The notes: generated by a model from the sequence alone, not told the origin. A stretch of DNA of 64,000 nt from Vibrio proteolyticus NBRC 13287 (GCF_000467125.1 NZ_BATJ01000019.1:1-64000); one strand, 5' to 3'; shown: positions 53,011-62,812, counted from the stretch's first letter. Made by a program: numbers and translations.

Positions 53011-53073
53011 AGTAACCAGGACAAAAAGTTCAGTGAGGCTTGACAGATAAGTGCGGCGGGGCAAATTACAGGC

Positions 53074-53102
53074 AAAAAAAAGCGAGTTCTAACGAACTCG
53101 CA
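53074..53102 (-). terminator. Terminator downstream of rctB
   Basis: GCGAGTTC/GAACTCGC with loop TAAC. On the minus strand a run of eight T follows. It leaves about 190 bases of 3' leader after the rctB stop. Confidence 0.85.
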
Positions 53103-53293
53103 AACATATTCAGAATGAATGTAACAATATGAGCCAATCTATTAATTCATCAGAAAGGACAAAAGGTTGTCTATTCGTGGTTAACTATAGTCAGCTCCGG
53201 CATTGATAATGTCATCGTTATGTCAGGGGAATGTAGTAGGTTTGTTCAATCGGTGATTCTGCTTCAAACCGTTGCCGATACCCTGTCCACACT

Positions 53294-55264
53294 TTACACC
53301 GCGACTTCATCCAGTGCCCGAAACACCATTTCATCCAGGTGCCCGTCGTACACTTGTTTGCACACTTTGCGTCTTACCGCCAGACCCGCAATCAGGCGTT
53401 CAATCGACAGATGTTTGTTCTCACTCTGGCCGTTGTACAGCTCGACCATCTTACTCAGCGTCTCGTAAGGAATAACATTGTCATCGACACGTAGCCAATC
53501 CAGCTTCTCTATAAGCTCACAACACTCGTCTTTAATCGAATTAGGGGTATGACCGGTCATTGCCGCTAAGGCCGTTATACTGCGTTCCAGAGCTTCTGGA
53601 GAGGTATACTTGGATAACGTGATGGTGATCTCATCGGCATTAATTTCCACCAGATGCTTGCGCAACTTAACCCGACGTCCCAATTTGCCTTTTGGTGAGG
53701 GCGCTTTACGTTGGATCGGTTCAAACTCGCCATCAATGATCTGAGACAGTTCATCAAGCTTCTGTTTTGACACCATCTCATTGCGCAGCGGGTTAGGCAG
53801 CGTCGGCGCCATATTACGCTTACCCGCATTGGTGGTGCGAGCGCGTGAGTAACGCAGCACTTCTTCCACATCGCACTTAATGTCCACCTGGTAGTCGACG
53901 ATCTTCTCTTTTTCGATCATCGTGGTGATCGTCAGATGGTAGCCCCATAAGTTGACCACGAAAAGATCCTCACTCCCCTTCCCTTCCGACAACTTTTTCA
54001 GCTCGCGGATCAGATCCATCGAGAAGCGGCGCCATTCAATATTGCGAGCCAGTTTCTGATTGAGTTCGCTCAGCAGCATCACGTCCGTATGACGGCGCAC
54101 CATACGACTACGGAAATACGAATAAAGTTGGAAGACCAGTGTGTGCTGCTTCAGAATTTCCGGTGGAAATAGGAAAAAGTAGTCACGCGTCAGCAGCTCT
54201 TCATAAAACGAAGGTTCCCAGACCAGAATGTAAAGGTTCGGTTTAATGCGAATTTCGCCGTCAGCGCCCTCTGTAGGGGCTTCTTCCGATGCGGTAATGG
54301 TCCGGGCCAAAAAACGAAAACGATCGCTCTTAAAGCCTTCTGGCATGTTTTCGCTTAGCCAGCGACCGGTCAGTTCATGCAACTGAAAATCGGTGTATTC
54401 AATGCGCTCGATACTGTCACGGATAGAATCGCGTGCTGGTCCGCTGTCTTTTTTACCACGCAACGACAAAATATCCGTGATGTACAACGGCGTTTTGTTG
54501 GGAACTTGTCTGGCATCAAGCTGATAGCCTTCCTGATGATGATCATGATACTGAACGGTTAGCGTAAACAAAGCGAACAGCGTCATCAGATCGTCCACCG
54601 TCATGATGTTTTTCGACGATCGTGTTTCGATCACCGCGCGAGTTCCAGAGATCGACACCATGGATTTCTGGTAGTGTTTTCGCGTTCTCGGTGGGGCCAG
54701 CGCCTGATCAATGATCCCGGCCCAATTGGTAGGAGAAACGACGAACTGATCCGCTTCATCTTTCATGGCCGGTGGCGTATATAAACCGTGTTCGTTCAGC
54801 AGCCGTTTGTTGACCTGAGTTTGAGCCAGCGCTTTGGAGCGTTTTTTCTTCTCTGTCTGTTTCACTGACTCTGTTACCAGGCTGGTGGCGCCAAGTGCAG
54901 AGATCAGCTGGTTCGGGTTCACAAAGCGATGCAGCATGGTTTTGCCCGCCAGACCTTCTTCAAACTTCACCGGGATTTGCGTAAACAAGCCCACACCAAC
55001 AGCAGCACGCAAACGTTGTTGAATCGCAGCGCGAGTTAGTTGGCCATCGGTTGCATCAATCAGTTCGGTGGTAGAAACCAAACCATCCTGGCTACGAAAT
55101 CCACGCAATGAGATCAAATTTAACAGTTCGACGATACTTTTTGTTACGCCTTTGAAATGTTGGTATTGCTCGATCCAGTCAACGGCGGTTTCTGACACTT
55201 CAAACAGGTGACCGTCTTTATGGCTGCGAGGCGCCTTGATCAATATTTTCTCTTGCGAACTCAT
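53294..55264 (-). CDS. rctB: Chromosome 2 replication initiator RctB
   Basis: 656 residues, close to the 658 of V. cholerae RctB. The N-terminus has SHKDGHLFEVSETAVDWIEQYQHFKG, and winged-helix-like segments follow, consistent with iteron-binding plasmid-type initiators. It binds the iterons next door, opens the origin and is controlled by Dam methylation and by DnaK/DnaJ in V. cholerae. It starts at the edge of the AT-rich origin segment, so its own promoter lies in oriCII and autorepression is expected. Confidence 0.96.
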   Translation of the reverse strand: MSSQEKILIKAPRSHKDGHLFEVSETAVDWIEQYQHFKGVTKSIVELLNLISLRGFRSQDGLVSTTELIDATDGQLTRAAIQQRLRAAVGVGLFTQIPVKFEEGLAGKTMLHRFVNPNQLISALGATSLVTESVKQTEKKKRSKALAQTQVNKRLLNEHGLYTPPAMKDEADQFVVSPTNWAGIIDQALAPPRTRKHYQKSMVSISGTRAVIETRSSKNIMTVDDLMTLFALFTLTVQYHDHHQEGYQLDARQVPNKTPLYITDILSLRGKKDSGPARDSIRDSIERIEYTDFQLHELTGRWLSENMPEGFKSDRFRFLARTITASEEAPTEGADGEIRIKPNLYILVWEPSFYEELLTRDYFFLFPPEILKQHTLVFQLYSYFRSRMVRRHTDVMLLSELNQKLARNIEWRRFSMDLIRELKKLSEGKGSEDLFVVNLWGYHLTITTMIEKEKIVDYQVDIKCDVEEVLRYSRARTTNAGKRNMAPTLPNPLRNEMVSKQKLDELSQIIDGEFEPIQRKAPSPKGKLGRRVKLRKHLVEINADEITITLSKYTSPEALERSITALAAMTGHTPNSIKDECCELIEKLDWLRVDDNVIPYETLSKMVELYNGQSENKHLSIERLIAGLAVRRKVCKQVYDGHLDEMVFRALDEVAV

Positions 55265-55365
55265 TCTAATTAGATCCGTGTCACATTGGCCGTAATATCG
55301 CTATAGTTCTGGGAGAATAAAGAAAAAAAGATCATAAATAAAGAAAAAATTATGGCTCTTAAATA

Positions 55366-55416
55366 ACTGATCTATTTGTTTATTCTGATCTATATTGATT
55401 ATGTGATCTAATGATC
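55366..55416. promoter_or_regulatory. DNA-unwinding element with ATCA repeats
   Basis: Five ATCA motifs on the minus strand (TGAT at 55368, 55386, 55396, 55404 and 55412), four of them 8-10 bases apart, in A/T-rich sequence beside rctB. In V. cholerae RctB binds single-stranded ATCA repeats during opening. Confidence 0.75.
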
Positions 55417-55479
55417 TGACGCTCTGGTTGCTTATAACGTTATGTTTTTTATAAAGAAAAAAATAGCCTCGTCAGAAGC

Positions 55480-55600
55480 ATGATCAACGTAGTCCAGAAA
55501 GCATGATCATTAACTGTTTGAAAGCATGATCAAAATCGTTCTGAAACATGATCATCAGCATCTCGTAATCATGATCAACGTATTTCCCGAAACATGATCA
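55480..55600. repeat. Core iteron array of oriCII (six copies)
   Basis: ATGATCA at 55480, 55503, 55526, 55548, 55571 and 55594. Spacing is 23, 23, 22, 23, 23 bases, about two helical turns, all in the same orientation. Each carries GATC. Confidence 0.93.
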
Positions 55601-55615
55601 TCGCATTGTCACATG

Positions 55616-55624
55616 TTATCCACA
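55616..55624 (+). promoter_or_regulatory. DnaA box
   Basis: TTATCCACA, the perfect consensus DnaA box, lies 16 bases after the last core iteron. Confidence 0.9.
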
Positions 55625-55692
55625 AGCCCTGATGCATTCTCTTTTCTTTGTGACATGATTCTGGTTTAACTCAAGCGTATCGCGCTGAAACG

Positions 55693-56105
55693 ATGATCAA
55701 GGAAGATGCAATATTGATGAAAAAAACAACGAATTTATCTAGCCGGACAATTGAACCGACAAAGTTTGTTAGAAGCTGTGTGGACAAGCACTTGAGGGTT
55801 AGTCACGAAAGCATGATCAAGTGGCATTACGATGAAAGTCAGTTGACCGAATGTATTTTGATTAACAGCATATTTCGCATTGAATTTCTCTTCAGCCCCG
55901 TGTCTATCTGCATTGTTCCGTAATCTAGCTTTAAAAAACCATGCTTCCGAACAGACCTCTATCTTGATCATTGATCCTGAAAACGATCATTGGATCTTCA
56001 TGGCAGTGAGGCATGATGGTCGCGGTGTGGATGCTTGATCATGCTTCCTTCTGCCCCATATAACGCCGAAAGCATGATCATCAGAGATTACTTGATCATG
56101 CTTCC
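55693..56105. repeat. Control-side iterons (rctA/inc-like region)
   Basis: ATGATCA at 55693, 55813 and 56074, and inverted copies at 56036-56042 and 56093-56099. Two longer matches, CTTGATCATGCTTCC, occur at 56034 and 56091. In V. cholerae this side carries rctA and the 39-mer inhibitors. A 76-codon frame here carries iterons and I do not call it a gene. Confidence 0.7.
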
Positions 56106-56265
56106 AGATTGGTTCACCTATGTTTATCAATTCACGCTTCAATGACAATTCGGGTTTGAATCGTAAGAAGTATAAGACATTCTCTAGATTGAGAAATCAA
56201 AATGACACTGCCCGTAAAATTGCAAGGCATAATAATCGTTCCGAAGAGAAAATTGATGTATTAGC

Positions 56266-56278
56266 TTTACATTGTAAA
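56266..56278. promoter_or_regulatory. parS2: parS2 centromere site near parA2
   Basis: TTTACATTGTAAA, perfect match to TTTACANTGTAAA, about 220 bases upstream of parA2. Confidence 0.88.
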
Positions 56279-56499
56279 TAGGTGACATTGTAACATTTTT
56301 AATGTGTGACCATTTGCGAAGGAAACCCACAAGAAAAAATCGTCGCATTTTTGAGAGCATTTGTCACATGATCCATTAATTCGCTAAAAAATTTTCGATT
56401 TAATGTGATTGGTATGTATAAGTGTATGTTCACCTTTTTATTGTGTTAGTGTCATTTTGCTGTACAATCGAACTTAGTCACTAACAACGGAATTTGGTC

Positions 56500-57717
56500 A
56501 TGAGAAGAGAACAAACGATCGAGAATCTGAATCAGCTTGCTGAACAGACGGCTCAGGTCCAGGCGGACCGTATCGAGATTGTATTAGAAGAACGTCGCGA
56601 TGAGCATTTCCCACCAATGTCAAAAGCATTGATGGAAACTCGCTCAGGTTTGACTCGACGTAAACTGGACGATGCCATCAGTAAGATGGAAGAGGCCGGA
56701 CATCAGTTTACTAAGAATAATGCCAACCACTATTCGATTTCACTGGCGGAAGCTCACATGTTAATGGATGCTGCTGGTGTACCCAAATTCCATGAACGTA
56801 AGAAAAATCAAAGTAATAAACCGTGGATTATTAATGTGCAGAACCAGAAAGGGGGCACTGGGAAGTCCATGTCGGCAGTGCATTTGGCGGCTTGTCTGGC
56901 ACTGAATCTTGATAAACGTTACCGCATTTGCTTGATTGACCTTGATCCACAAGGGTCACTGCGTTTGTTCCTCAACCCGCAGATCAGTATTTCTGATCAT
57001 GATAGCATTTACTCCGCGGTTGATGTCATGCTCGGTAACGTGCCGGATGGGGTCGAAATCGACAACGAGTTTCTGAATAAAAATGTGTTGATGCCGACAC
57101 AGTACCCGAATCTGAAAACCGTGTCTGCGTTCCCGGAAGATGCCATGTTTAACGCCGAGGCATGGCAATACCTGTCGACAAATCAATCGTTAGACATCGT
57201 TAAGCTGCTGAAAGAAACTCTGATTGATAAAATTGCTGACGATTTTGATGTCATCATGATCGATACCGGCCCACACGTGGATCCGCTGGTGTGGAATGCG
57301 ATGTATGCGTCGAACGCATTGTTGATTCCCTGCGCGGCAAAACGCCTTGACTGGGCGTCGACCGTCAACTTCTTCCAGCACCTGCCAACGGTGTACGAGA
57401 TGTTCCCCGAAGATTGGAAAGGGCTGGAGTTTGTTCGTTTGATGCCGACGATGTTTGAAGACGACAACAAAAAGCAGGTATCAGTTTTGACCGAAATGAA
57501 CTATCTGCTGGGCGATCAGGTGATGATGGCGACCATCCCGCGGAGCCGGGCATTCGAAACCTGCGCCGATACCTACAGCACGGTGTTTGATCTGACCACA
57601 GGTGATTTCGAAGGTGGTAAAAAGACGCTGGCGACCGCGCAGGATGCGGTACAGAAAAGCTCTCTGGAGCTGGAACGTGTACTTCACAGTCATTGGCCAT
57701 CATTAAATCAGGGGTAA
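56500..57717 (+). CDS. parA2: Chromosome partition ATPase ParA2
   Basis: 405 residues from the ATG at 56500; an in-frame TTG six bases earlier is less likely. An N-terminal helix-turn-helix-like part (about 1-105) is followed by the deviant Walker A KGGTGKS at 117-123, then LIDLDPQGSLR and MIDTGPHVDPLV. It moves and positions the chromosome-2 origin. Forms an operon with parB2, which begins eight bases after its stop. Confidence 0.96.
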   Translation: MRREQTIENLNQLAEQTAQVQADRIEIVLEERRDEHFPPMSKALMETRSGLTRRKLDDAISKMEEAGHQFTKNNANHYSISLAEAHMLMDAAGVPKFHERKKNQSNKPWIINVQNQKGGTGKSMSAVHLAACLALNLDKRYRICLIDLDPQGSLRLFLNPQISISDHDSIYSAVDVMLGNVPDGVEIDNEFLNKNVLMPTQYPNLKTVSAFPEDAMFNAEAWQYLSTNQSLDIVKLLKETLIDKIADDFDVIMIDTGPHVDPLVWNAMYASNALLIPCAAKRLDWASTVNFFQHLPTVYEMFPEDWKGLEFVRLMPTMFEDDNKKQVSVLTEMNYLLGDQVMMATIPRSRAFETCADTYSTVFDLTTGDFEGGKKTLATAQDAVQKSSLELERVLHSHWPSLNQG

Positions 57718-57724
57718 GTAGACT

Positions 57725-58696
57725 ATGGCGATTAAAACATCTGATCTGAACGCAAAGCTGTTTGGCAAAGCGAACAAGCGTCGTGCAACTACGCCTCAGG
57801 AGGCGCAGACTGCGGCCAAAGAACAGGCGCAGGTGATTGAACTGGCGGTGGCCGGTGAAGAGATGGTGGCGTTTGAGCTGGTGCGTATTCCGGCCTCTGA
57901 AGTTGAGCAACAGACCGTTGTATTCGCGGAGAATGCCCGCGAACAGGCATTCCTCAATGAGCATGCGCTATCGGATGTCCTGAGCACACTGCGTGAACGA
58001 GGCCAGCAATATCCGGCCGTCGGACGTCGTACTCAAGATGGCAAAATTGAAGTGTTGGATGGTAGCCGCCGCCGCAAATCGTGTATTTTGTCGGGACAGG
58101 AGTTCCTGATTTATGTGGCGGAAGGCATCAATACTGAGCACGCCAAGTTTTTGTCTGATGTCGCCAACGCGCACAAACCACTGTCTTTGTACGAGAAGGG
58201 CAAAGAGATGCAGCTCAAGCTCGATAGTGGTGAAGCAGAAGATCAGAAAGCATTAGCGAAGATGTTTCAGTGCAGTGAAGCGCTGGTGAGCGGCGCGCTT
58301 AAAGCGGCGTCTTTGCCGCTTGAGCTCCTGCAGGCGTACCCGAGTGTGGCAGAGCTGGGGCGCCCCACCATTGTGAAGCTGCACAAACAGTTCAATGAAC
58401 TCAGCAGTGACAACCAGCAAAAACTGTTGGATAAATGCCAGTCAAAAGAGGGATTCGTTTGGCAACGCAGTCAGGCGCAAGGCGTGGCACGTCTGACCAA
58501 AGAAGTGACCGAAACCATTGAAGAGTGGATCGCGTCTCTGGCACCGGCCAAGCGTACGGTCAGTCCGAAAGTGGAGCTGGTAAAAGGGCGTGCCAGTTAC
58601 AGCCGTAAGGGGGCGAATCTGTCACTCAACCTGAAAAAAGTCGACGATAAAACCATGCAAGACATTCTCGATTTTGTTGCGGGTAAGCTCAGCTAA
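57725..58696 (+). CDS. parB2: Centromere-binding protein ParB2
   Basis: 323 residues. ParB/Spo0J nuclease-like domain with DGSRRRKSCI near 115-124 and the following HTH (LAKMFQCSEALVSGALKAASLP). It binds the TTTACANTGTAAA sites and stimulates ParA2. Length is close to that of V. cholerae ParB2. A terminator follows. Confidence 0.96.
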   Translation: MAIKTSDLNAKLFGKANKRRATTPQEAQTAAKEQAQVIELAVAGEEMVAFELVRIPASEVEQQTVVFAENAREQAFLNEHALSDVLSTLRERGQQYPAVGRRTQDGKIEVLDGSRRRKSCILSGQEFLIYVAEGINTEHAKFLSDVANAHKPLSLYEKGKEMQLKLDSGEAEDQKALAKMFQCSEALVSGALKAASLPLELLQAYPSVAELGRPTIVKLHKQFNELSSDNQQKLLDKCQSKEGFVWQRSQAQGVARLTKEVTETIEEWIASLAPAKRTVSPKVELVKGRASYSRKGANLSLNLKKVDDKTMQDILDFVAGKLS

Positions 58697-58712
58697 TCCA
58701 ATCCATTTTGCT

Positions 58713-58738
58713 AAAAGCCGCTCAGTGCGGCTTTTTTT
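58713..58738 (+). terminator. Terminator after parB2
   Basis: AGCCGC/GCGGCT with loop TCAGT, flanked by A and T runs (seven T). Confidence 0.88.
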
Positions 58739-58788
58739 GTGCCTTATGCTACTATGACGCCAACGAATCCGTAGCTGCGAATTACAGT

Positions 58789-60792
58789 ATGTCTTCCACA
58801 ACGCAATTCTTCACTCAACTTGCTCATCGTCTTCATCCGGGTCTGTTTCGCTGCGGTATTGTGGCGGCAGGCGATACCCTATGGCAGCAACAGTGTGTGA
58901 CTGCCGCTCTGAACGCGCTGGCTCCTTCACAAGTTTTTCAGCTCGGTGGCCAACAAACGCACGGCTCTCCAAACCAACATGTCACGTTCAAACAAGGACA
59001 GCAACTGCTGGGTCAGGAGTGTGAGCTGCTGATCTGTGATATGTCGAGTGGCTTTGATGCCAACAGCTTTAGTGCGGCGTTGGGATCGCTGAAGGGCGGC
59101 GGCGTGTTGATTGTGCTGCCAGAATCGAACGGTGAGCAAGATGACGGTGCGCGCTGGCTCGAGCTTGGGTTACGACGTCTGACCTGGTTAATTCAGGGTC
59201 AGGCGCTGCCCGCGTTACCCGAATTTCCGTCCACTCATGAAGGGGAGGCGCGCTACGCGCAGCAACAAGATGCGATCGGAAGCATTATCAAGGTCGTCGA
59301 GGGGCACCGCAAGCGGCCTTTGGTGCTTACCGCCGATCGCGGGCGGGGTAAAAGCAGTGCTCTTGGTTTAGCAGCTGCACAGCTAATGCAAGCCCGGCCA
59401 CGGCACATCGTGGTTACGGCCCCTCGTTTGGCCAACGTCTCTCCAGTGTTTGACCATGCTGCACGCCAGTTGCCTGATGCGCAGAAATCTAAAACGGCAT
59501 TGACGTATCAGGGGGCAACACTCGCGTTTGTGGCGCCGGACGAGTTGTTACGCCAGCCGATCGAGTGTGATTTGTTGTTGGTTGATGAAGCATCAGCAAT
59601 TCCGATCCCGATGCTAAAGCGAATGGTACAGCAATACCATCGGCTGGTATTTTCGACCACTATTCATGGGTACGAAGGGTGTGGGCGTGGCTTCACACTC
59701 AAATTTCAGCATTGGCTACGTACCGAGCGGCCGGGAGCGCGCTTTATTCAACTGGATCAGCCTATCCGCTGGGGACAGGACGATCCGTTGGAATTGTGGC
59801 TGTATCAAACTTTCTTGCTTGATTGTGAGCTGACACCGCTTCAAACTCCCATTACGTTGCTTCCACCACTCATCGAATTGAGTAAAGCGCATTTGCTGGC
59901 GACACCTGGATTGGTCCGTCAGTGTTTTGCTTTGCTGGTCAACGCCCATTACCAAACATCCCCGAATGACTTGTTTCATCTGCTGTCAGATTCCGCGACG
60001 CGTTTGTTTGCGTTGTTGGATGGCGATGTCTGCCTTGGTTGCCTTTTAGTGGTGGAAGAGGGCGGATTGGATGAGGAGTTAATCGGGCACATTCAGCGTG
60101 GCACGCGCCGCCCGAAAGGGCATCTGACGCCGGTCACTTTGGCCAATCAACTGGGCTGTGCGGAGGCCGCAACCGAGCGCAGCGTACGTATCATGCGCAT
60201 TGCAGTCCACCCAGACGGTCAACGTCAGGGATGGGGAACGGCGATGCTCAGGCAGTTGGATGCCTTGCTCGACATTTCGTATTTGTCGACCAGTTTCGGT
60301 GCCACCAGCGATCTGATTCAGTTTTGGCAAAGCAATGATTTTGTACCGCTTAAGTTAGGCAGCCAACGCGATCAGGCGAGTGGTTGTCACTCTTTGCTGA
60401 TGGTCAAGGGCCAATCCGAGTGGATCATCAAAGCGCGTCCGCGGTTTGAACACAATCTGGTTTACCAACTGAGCGACAGCCTCAAGGATATTGAACCTGA
60501 CAATGTGCGTAGTTTATTGCCGCTTTCTCACCGTTCCGTGATGTCACAAGGGCTGAGCCCATTAATCGAGTTTTACCTTGAAGGTGGAAGCAGCTTCGAC
60601 AGTGTTGCCCCGATGATCCGCGACTGCATACTCACAGCAACGCCTGCGCGGTTGGAGAACGTGTCAGATTTGATGGTGCGAAAAATAGTGCAGCAATGGA
60701 GCTGGCAGGCTTGTGCCATTGAGTTTTCGATAGCAGGGCGTAAACAGGTTGAAGCGCAGCTGCGACACGATTTACGTCAATTTACACTGTAA
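58789..60792 (+). CDS. tmcA: tRNA(Met) cytidine acetyltransferase
   Basis: 667 residues from the ATG at 58789 (E. coli 671); the longer frame runs through the parB2 terminator. N-terminal DUF1726/helicase-type part with Walker A TADRGRGKSSALG (about 190-205) and DEASA box (LLVDEASAIP). A GNAT domain (about 370-520; HPDGQRQGWGTAM) and a C-terminal tail follow. It makes ac4C at the wobble base of elongator tRNA(Met) with acetyl-CoA and ATP. Its TAA lies inside a parS2 site. Confidence 0.94.
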   Translation: MSSTTQFFTQLAHRLHPGLFRCGIVAAGDTLWQQQCVTAALNALAPSQVFQLGGQQTHGSPNQHVTFKQGQQLLGQECELLICDMSSGFDANSFSAALGSLKGGGVLIVLPESNGEQDDGARWLELGLRRLTWLIQGQALPALPEFPSTHEGEARYAQQQDAIGSIIKVVEGHRKRPLVLTADRGRGKSSALGLAAAQLMQARPRHIVVTAPRLANVSPVFDHAARQLPDAQKSKTALTYQGATLAFVAPDELLRQPIECDLLLVDEASAIPIPMLKRMVQQYHRLVFSTTIHGYEGCGRGFTLKFQHWLRTERPGARFIQLDQPIRWGQDDPLELWLYQTFLLDCELTPLQTPITLLPPLIELSKAHLLATPGLVRQCFALLVNAHYQTSPNDLFHLLSDSATRLFALLDGDVCLGCLLVVEEGGLDEELIGHIQRGTRRPKGHLTPVTLANQLGCAEAATERSVRIMRIAVHPDGQRQGWGTAMLRQLDALLDISYLSTSFGATSDLIQFWQSNDFVPLKLGSQRDQASGCHSLLMVKGQSEWIIKARPRFEHNLVYQLSDSLKDIEPDNVRSLLPLSHRSVMSQGLSPLIEFYLEGGSSFDSVAPMIRDCILTATPARLENVSDLMVRKIVQQWSWQACAIEFSIAGRKQVEAQLRHDLRQFTL

Positions 60793-60793
60793 A
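60781..60793. promoter_or_regulatory. parS2: parS2 site overlapping the tmcA stop codon
   Basis: TTTACACTGTAAA encodes the last residues of TmcA (Phe-Thr-Leu-stop). Confidence 0.88.
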
Positions 60794-60815
60794 CCTGTCT
60801 TGAATGGCTCTGCCG

Positions 60816-60828
60816 TTTACACTGTAAA
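60816..60828. promoter_or_regulatory. parS2: parS2 centromere site
   Basis: TTTACACTGTAAA, perfect match, 23 bases after the site in tmcA. Confidence 0.88.
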
Positions 60829-61041
60829 TTGGCAGAGCGTCTGTCCTCCGATTCATCTTGGTGTCCGTTTGGGCCAATCTATTTGATAAAACTAGTGATC
60901 TGGCTCGTCAATCTCATACTAAAGTAGCCTTCTCAGTTTTGATACTGAGCGTTTCGTTCTACACTAAATTGTAATCGTACCTTCTTGCGTGTCTGTCACA
61001 CTGAGAGTGAACGCACATCAGTGCCTGATACGTAAGGTCGA

Positions 61042-61054
61042 TTTACACTGTAAA
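61042..61054. promoter_or_regulatory. parS2: parS2 centromere site
   Basis: TTTACACTGTAAA, perfect match, upstream of the FapA-like gene. Confidence 0.88.
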
Positions 61055-61128
61055 CGAGCCAATAAAGGATTATTTGTTGAACCTCGATGTGGGTGGTAAT
61101 GCTCACCAGGTTGTTCATAGGTTGTGGT

Positions 61129-62808
61129 ATGTGGAATTCCTTTCTTCAATTGTCTGAAGACAAAACGCAAGTGATTGCAAAACTTCCGCCCGACATCCAA
61201 ATCGATCGCAGTTTTGACCGTTCAGGTTTGGACGAAGAACTGAAGCGAGTTGGTGCCGAGGGTTACTTTCTGTTGGAAGAAGAAATTAACCGCTTCATCA
61301 ATTATTCGCGCGAGATGAAAGGTGAGGCGTATTCCGGATTGGTCATCGGTGGGGTTCGTGATGCCAGCGTTCAGGTGGTGCTATCCGATAACGACATGAT
61401 TGCGACCATGGTCGTCACGGGAGCGTACGGTGGTAAGCCATTGAATGGCGTCGGCTTGGTTCAGGCTTTGGCTCAGGCGCATGTGACGAAAGGTATCAAT
61501 AAGCTGGCGCTGAAAAAAGTGTTGATGGTCAGTGCGACACTTAAGCCGGGTGAGGAGTTTTCTCAGGCGGTGGCGCAAGGAAAGCCGCCAATACAAGGCA
61601 AAGATGTGCAGTTTGTGCCATTGGTGGAAGATGTCAGTAAACAAGTCTTGGCACCCAAGCAGGATGAGCAGAACGATAAAATCGACATGCTCAATCTGGG
61701 GGAAACCATCACCGTTGATGAGAATCAGCCGCTGATGCGACGTAAACCGGCGACCAAAGGTGAGCCGGGCGTCACGGTTCAGGGCAAGTTGATTCCACCC
61801 AAGCCGGGGAAAGATCAGGCGCTGTCGGCATCGAAAGGCTCACATATTTCGCCTACGGATCCCAATCTGCTGCTGGCCAGTGTTTCCGGGATGCCGATCA
61901 TTCGTAATAAAACCGTCGAAGTGGAAAATGCTTTGTGTCTGGCCAATATTGGCGTCGCAACCGGTCACGTGAAGTTTAAGGGCAATGTGATTGTTAACGG
62001 TGACATTGAGTCCGATATGGTTGTCCGGGCAACTGGCAGCGTTACGGTGGGCGGATTTATTGAATCGGCCGATGTTCAGGCGAAAGGCGACATTATTGTC
62101 GCCAAGGGGATCATCGGCCATACCGACACCGATGGCGAACGCAAAAGTTGTGTCGTTAAATCCGGTGCCAATATTAAAGCTAACTATGCGCAGTATGCCG
62201 AATTGCAGGCGGCGGAGGATATTGAACTGGTGGTGCACAGTTTGAGCAATCATCTGCGCTGCGGTGGCAATCTAACGGTATCAGACAAAACTGGGAAACA
62301 AGGCACGCTCAGTGGCGGCACCAGCCAGGTCGGGGGGAAAATCAGTTGTATCAACCTTGGTGTAGAGGGGGATACCGCAACTTATGTCGAAGCGTTTGCC
62401 CGTTTTAATGCCTACAAAGACAAAATCGCTCGTTACCGCGAAATGTACCGTCAGGTTCAGGAAGAAACCATGACCTTGGTGCGAAAGGAACTGGAGCTGA
62501 AAAAGCGGCCAAAAGCCGAGCGCAGTGACGAAGAGATCCAGCAGATGGAGCAGATGAAAGAAGCGGCCAATGCAAAGTTGGAAAAAACCAAAACGGCGAT
62601 CGATGTGCTGGAAGATGAGTTTAATCGTGCGTTGGAAGAAAATTTCATTGAAGTAAAAAGTAAGGTCTATACCCATGTCACGGTGCAGTACGGGGAAGAA
62701 AAGGTCATTACTAAGCGTACGCACGGCGCGAGTCGTTTCTCGTTTAATCAATATGAGATCAAATGCTCTTCGTTGTTTGATGAGGACGCAATAGAAGAGG
62801 GCATCTGA
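61129..62808 (+). CDS. FapA-family protein (DUF342)
   Basis: 559 residues from the ATG at 61129 (MWNSFLQLSEDK); the upstream Met is less supported. The central part (about 190-430) is the DUF342/FapA beta-helix with KGEPGVTVQGK and GNVIVNGDIESDMVVRATGSVTVGG. A coiled coil follows (about 440-520; charged Glu/Lys/Gln). Function is not established for most members; some are linked to surface or flagellar processes. Cytoplasmic, with no signal peptide. Confidence 0.85.
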   Translation: MWNSFLQLSEDKTQVIAKLPPDIQIDRSFDRSGLDEELKRVGAEGYFLLEEEINRFINYSREMKGEAYSGLVIGGVRDASVQVVLSDNDMIATMVVTGAYGGKPLNGVGLVQALAQAHVTKGINKLALKKVLMVSATLKPGEEFSQAVAQGKPPIQGKDVQFVPLVEDVSKQVLAPKQDEQNDKIDMLNLGETITVDENQPLMRRKPATKGEPGVTVQGKLIPPKPGKDQALSASKGSHISPTDPNLLLASVSGMPIIRNKTVEVENALCLANIGVATGHVKFKGNVIVNGDIESDMVVRATGSVTVGGFIESADVQAKGDIIVAKGIIGHTDTDGERKSCVVKSGANIKANYAQYAELQAAEDIELVVHSLSNHLRCGGNLTVSDKTGKQGTLSGGTSQVGGKISCINLGVEGDTATYVEAFARFNAYKDKIARYREMYRQVQEETMTLVRKELELKKRPKAERSDEEIQQMEQMKEAANAKLEKTKTAIDVLEDEFNRALEENFIEVKSKVYTHVTVQYGEEKVITKRTHGASRFSFNQYEIKCSSLFDEDAIEEGI

Positions 62809-62812
62809 ACAT

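Larger units (their letters stand above)
52456..53293. other. Gene-free region downstream of rctB with extra iterons
   Basis: 838 bases with no convincing gene. It contains three iteron-like ATGATCAAG sites and the rctB terminator at 53074-53102. The rest is unremarkable. Confidence 0.6.
55265..56499. other. oriCII: Replication origin of chromosome 2 (oriCII)
   Basis: 1.2 kb between rctB and parA2, with no protein gene of weight. From left to right: AT-rich ATCA-bearing unwinding stretch (55366-55416), six iterons spaced 22-23 bases (55480-55600), a DnaA box (55616-55624), further iterons in both orientations (55693-56100) and one parS2 site (56266). The layout matches V. cholerae oriCII. 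Confidence 0.95.
60793..61128. other. Intergenic after tmcA with two further parS2 sites
   Basis: 336 bases without a gene. It contains parS2 sites at 60816 and 61042 and an A/T-rich stretch (60880-60980). Confidence 0.55.

Noticed and set aside
55693..55923. A 76-codon frame in the origin control region
   Set aside because: It starts and continues across iterons and overlaps the control repeats; no family, no convincing ribosome site. Treated as regulatory DNA.
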